From Stictocephala bisonia (lineage: Eukaryota > Arthropoda > Insecta > Hemiptera > Membracidae): DNA of 64,000 nt. Position 1 is the first letter of the stretch, and every line of letters starts with the position of its first letter. The notes under the pieces are model-generated. The model was not told the origin of the DNA, searched no databases, and saw only the letters and a program-made list of their open reading frames with translations. Location: contig JAQJVL010000619.1 in NCBI GenBank assembly GCA_035578905.1, positions 320,501 through 384,500 on the forward strand, read 5' to 3'. Below, one piece after another: positions 60,980-64,000 of this stretch. The position numbers and the translations under genes are program-made.

Positions 60980-61140
60980 GTAAGTATTTTTAATGAGTGG
61001 TTTGCAATACTATGGTTATTAGGCTTCTATAGAGGATGAACAGTACCTTGAAATGACTTAAATTGTTCTTATTCTCATCACTTTTAGCAAACTCTGTGAA
61101 ATTATATGCAGGTTATCTAAACGACAACCTGTATGAAGTA
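60980..61140 (+). other. start of intron 16 with pseudo-exon
   Basis: Donor region, followed by a decayed copy of the second half of exon 16 (about 61029-61107) and then LINE sequence. Confidence 0.75.
61029..61107 (+). pseudogene. partial tandem duplicate of HERC1 exon 16
   Basis: TATAGAGGATGAACAGTACC and TTGAAATGACTTAAATTGTT, then TTAGCAAACTCTGTGAAATT, correspond to 60894-60970 (GATAGAGGATGAACATCGCC and so on) at an offset of about 136 bp. A TAA appears in the HERC1 frame (EMT then stop), and no donor or upstream acceptor is obvious, so it is not a usable exon. Confidence 0.85.
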
Positions 61141-61544
61141 GAAGCGTCTCTGTAGGAGAGATTTACGCAGCTCATTAAAGACAAAAATAATTACCGGCCA
61201 ATTTCTCTACTCAGTGTTTTTTCTAAGATTCTTGAACGAGTGGTTAAAGAACAATTATCATCTTATTTTCAGAAAAATAATATTTTATGTAGTAATCGGT
61301 ATGGATTTAGACAAGATTTTAATATTTCTGACTGCCTTTTCGATCTTCGTAAAAATTTTAAATATTCAATCTCTGAAAATTGCCGTGCAATGCTAATATT
61401 TCTTGATCTTAAAAAGGCACTTGATTCTGTTGATAGAGAAAAATTAGTATTGAAATTACAATCTGTCGGAGTTAAAGGAATTCATGGTTTAAAAGTTATT
61501 TATCTCAAAGATTCCAGAAAGTATCAATTTGTAATGTTATTAGT
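61140..61544 (+). mobile_element. non-LTR reverse transcriptase fragment, sense strand
   Basis: Reads NNYRPISLLSVFSKILERVV, NRYGFRQDFN and MLIFLDLKKALDSVDREKL (motif A) on the plus strand with no stop from about 61180 to 61540. It is cut at both ends. Its downstream end meets the 3' tail of the antisense LINE at 61545, so that element probably inserted into it. Confidence 0.82.
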
Positions 61545-64000
61545 GACACTTACATACTTACTCCCAGGGCCATCTATATCGCAGGTGATATTTAGCCGCA
61601 CCAACAAAGCCTCTCCAGATTGACCTGTCCTCTGCATTCTCTTCCATGGCTCCAACTCGCTGTATATCTAGCCTAACCTGGTCCCACCATCTTTGTTTTG
61701 GCCTCCCACGAGGTCGCCTTCCCTCTGGGTTATTTTTGCTAACTTTCTTTAGTTGGGACTCTTCTCTCCTTCTCAACACATGCCCAGCCCACCTTAGTCT
61801 TCTACTTTTGACCTCACTCACAATGTCTGCGTCGTTATACAGGTCTCTAATCTCCCTGTTATGTTTCCTTCTCCACTTGGTCATATGTGGGCCCATATAT
61901 CTTTCTCAAGACTTTGTTTTCGAAGACAATTAGTTTTTTTTCTTCTTTCTTATTTAGTATCCACGTTTCAGATCCATAGAGCAAAACTGGGATGACTATT
62001 GATTTGTACAATCTAATTTTTGTTTTGTGTGACAATGACTTGGAAGATAGTAATCTATTGCATGCATAAATGCATCTGTTGGCTGAATTTATTCTTTGCT
62101 GTATCTCAATTTCTTCTGTGTTTTTATTTGAAATTGTGACTCCGAGGTATTTGAATTCCGGTACTTGTTCGAATTCATGTATTGTTCGAACAAGTACCGG
62201 TGATCCTTTGGGGTGGATGCTCAAAGAAGGATTTTTTGAGAGTATTCCGGCTGCAAAAAAGAGCAGTTCGGTTGATACTTAAGCTAAAGCAGAGAGAGCC
62301 GTGTTAACCAGGTTTCATCGAACTGGGGCTGTTAACCCTACCCTGCCTCTACATATTAGAAGCAGCAATGTTTTGTCTGTCCAAATGCAGCCTCACACGG
62401 GGCAGCGACTTACATACCCACAAAACCGTTGTATCAATATAGTGATAAATTTCTACCAGAAAATAATTACCCGTTGTTAACCCACCCACCCACCCATACA
62501 CGTACAGAGGTATTGATGTACGTGTATGGGTTGTAGGGGGTCTTGGGTGTAATTTTGGTCTCTTGTAAAGTGCATGAATTTGGTTTTTGGATCGTTTGTC
62601 TTCAGCCCTATTTTTTCTGCTTCTGTTATGAAGACCTTGGTCAGCGTAGTTAGATCCTCTAGCTTTTCTGCCATTATAGCTACGTCATCTGCAAATGCTA
62701 GAATGTTCAGTTTTCCTCCGACTTTAACACCCAGGTTCATTTCTTTTGTCTTCTGAAGGGCCTCCTCTAGAGCCATGTTGAATAATATTGGGGAAAGGCC
62801 ATTCCCCTGTCTGACTCCTAAGTTTAATTTGAAGGTTTCGCTGTTTTGTCCATTTATTCTCACGGAGCATCTTGACTCGGTAACACTCATTTTAGACAGG
62901 TTTATCAGTTTTCTGGGGACCCCAAATTTTTCTAGCTGTACCCATAATCTTTCTCTGTCAATGCTGTCGTAAGCTTTTCGGAAGTCAATGAAGATGGCAT
63001 AAAATTCTTTGTTATATTCCCAGTACTTGGCTACAATTTCTTTCAGTAAAAATATCTGGTCTGTAGTGGACCTACCTTTGATGAAGCCTGCCTGGTGTTC
63101 TTCAATTATTTCGTTTGAGTAGCATCCAAGTCGATTTAAAATAATTTTAGTCAGGACTATAGGGGATACTTAGCAATGAGATGCCTCTATAGTTTCCACA
63201 CTCTTCTTTTTCTCCCTTTTTATGTATGGGTACAACTACTGCCTCTTGCCACTCAGTTGGCATTTCTTCCTTTTCCCATATTTTAAGTATTAACTTCCAC
63301 AGTTTCTCAATTACTACATTTCCTCCTTTTTTTAGTAATTCTGCTGTAATTTCATCTTTTCCTGGAGCCTTGTTATTTTTCAGTGTCTTTACTGCGTTTT
63401 CCACTTCTTGTTTGGTTGGTGGTTCCAGGTTTGGTTGTACATGGTAATAGCTACATTCACTGTCTTGTTTTGTTGTTTCATCTCCTCTGTTGACATTAAG
63501 TAGATCACTGAAATATTCTTTCCACCTTTCAAGGACTTTTTGGCTTTCCGTAATTAATGTGCCATCTTTACTCTTAACTCCGTAAGAGCGGGGGGTGAAT
63601 CCTTTTTTGAAAAATCTTACTTTTCTAAAGAAGTCACTTGAGTTGTTTGTTGTGTTATCTTCTTCGGCTTTATCCAGCAAGCTATTTATATATAGCCGTT
63701 TTTTCCTCTTCAATAACCTATTGGTATCCCTATTTGACTTGTTGTAACTCTCTCTGTGTTCTATGCTGTTACTATTCATCCAGGTCTTTTTCCTAACAAT
63801 TCTTTCTTCAACCATTTGCTCACATTCATGGTCAAACCATGGCTTTTTGTTCTTTTTCTTCTTCTTTATGCCACATACTTCTTCTGCCGAGTCTAAAACT
63901 GCTTCCTTGAAGTTGTTCCAGTTATTGTTTATATTATCATTTTCGTCCACCTCTTCTAGAAGTTTGAACCTGTTTTCAAGTTTAAGTTTAAAATTTTCAA
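61545..64000 (-). mobile_element. non-LTR retrotransposon, antisense, runs off the window
   Basis: Minus-strand frames in order: 63950-63147 (N-terminal to the reverse transcriptase, then NNKAPGKDEITAELLKKGG and ECGNYRGISLLS); 63146-62891 in another frame (EHQAGFIKGRSTTDQIFLL, AIFIDFRKAYDSIDRERLW); 62890-62560 (GVRQGNGLSPILFNMALEEA, then FADDVAIMA with the catalytic Asp pair); an interruption at about 62250-62560; 62224-61859 (FEQVPEFKYLGVTISNKNTE, PVLLYGSETWILNKKEEKK); and 61896-61559 (GRRPRGRPKQRWWDQVRLDI ending WPWE). The endonuclease should lie right of 64000. Frameshifts near 63150 and 61880 make it inactive. Confidence 0.9.
62250..62560. other. interruption of the LINE, including a copy of the G-rich minisatellite
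   Basis: The LINE frame is lost here. CCCACCCACCCACCCATACA at about 62483-62502, followed by CGTACAGAGGTATTGATGTA and CGTGTATGGG, is the C-rich form of the unit that fills 14900-15795. The rest (62280-62480) matches nothing I know. Confidence 0.6.

Larger units (their letters stand above)
56956..60801 (+). other. HERC1 intron 15 (3.8 kb)
   Basis: Holds a short LINE insertion (57045-57429), an antisense LINE (57850-58826), a mariner-type MITE (58828-59296) and a dispersed repeat copy (60592-60660). 59300-60590 contains TACACATATATGGGATACAT-type local palindromes near 59935-59985 but no recognised element. Confidence 0.7.

Noticed and set aside
421..60979. HERC2 instead of HERC1
   Set aside because: The RCC1-like domain is followed by WHRPFCVDL, LLPQG, LSKGQRM and WLVDLE...AYW blocks, which I associate with HERC1; HERC2's first RCC1-like domain has a different continuation. 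A database comparison would settle it.

Overview
The window is AT-rich, intron-rich animal DNA, most likely from an insect. It carries no bacterial-type operons, has GT-AG introns, and is full of insect-style transposons (piggyBac, pogo/Tigger, mariner, hAT, non-LTR retrotransposons, tRNA-derived SINEs) and scattered GGTTAGGTTA-like strings. A sap-feeding hemipteran would fit, but that is a guess; nothing here fixes the order.

One host gene spans the window on the + strand: the N-terminal part of a HERC1-type giant HECT E3 ubiquitin ligase. Sixteen internal coding exons (421-606 to 60802-60979) join in frame to about 907 codons. Exons 1-6 (about 394 residues) encode the first seven-bladed RCC1-like domain. 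Exons 7-16 encode the helical region that follows it. The first exons lie left of the window. The SPRY, WD40, second RCC1-like and HECT parts must lie to the right.

The introns are almost wholly mobile and repetitive DNA. Intron 1 holds a piggyBac remnant (1959-3047). Intron 2 holds a hAT element (4734-5608), a SINE, a 1.4 kb minisatellite (8090-9485) and a diverged ~340 bp array. Intron 3 holds a 365 bp hairpin element, a piggyBac deletion derivative (13797-14673), a G-quadruplex-rich minisatellite (14900-15795) and a longer decayed piggyBac (15826-18403). Intron 4 holds a SINE, a piggyBac-type MITE (21175-22346) and a LINE tail. Intron 9 holds a LINE with a piggyBac element nested in it. 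Intron 10 holds a piggyBac remnant and a 100-nt purine tract. Intron 11 holds a Tigger copy with one nonsense codon and an unclassified 2.6 kb element. Intron 12 holds a mariner remnant and two LINE pieces. Intron 13 holds a complete, apparently intact Tigger element (52079-54452). Introns 14-15 and the right end hold further LINE fragments.

The most unusual structure is at 30190-31936. The 3' splice site and start of HERC1 exon 9 have been amplified into a tandem array of exact 111-bp units. The genuine acceptor is preceded by 16 copies of itself. The unit is 37 codons long and in the HERC1 frame. Three in-frame stops are placed so that using any upstream copy as an extended exon would give a truncated protein. 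A decayed partial duplicate of exon 16 lies just after the real exon (about 61029-61107).
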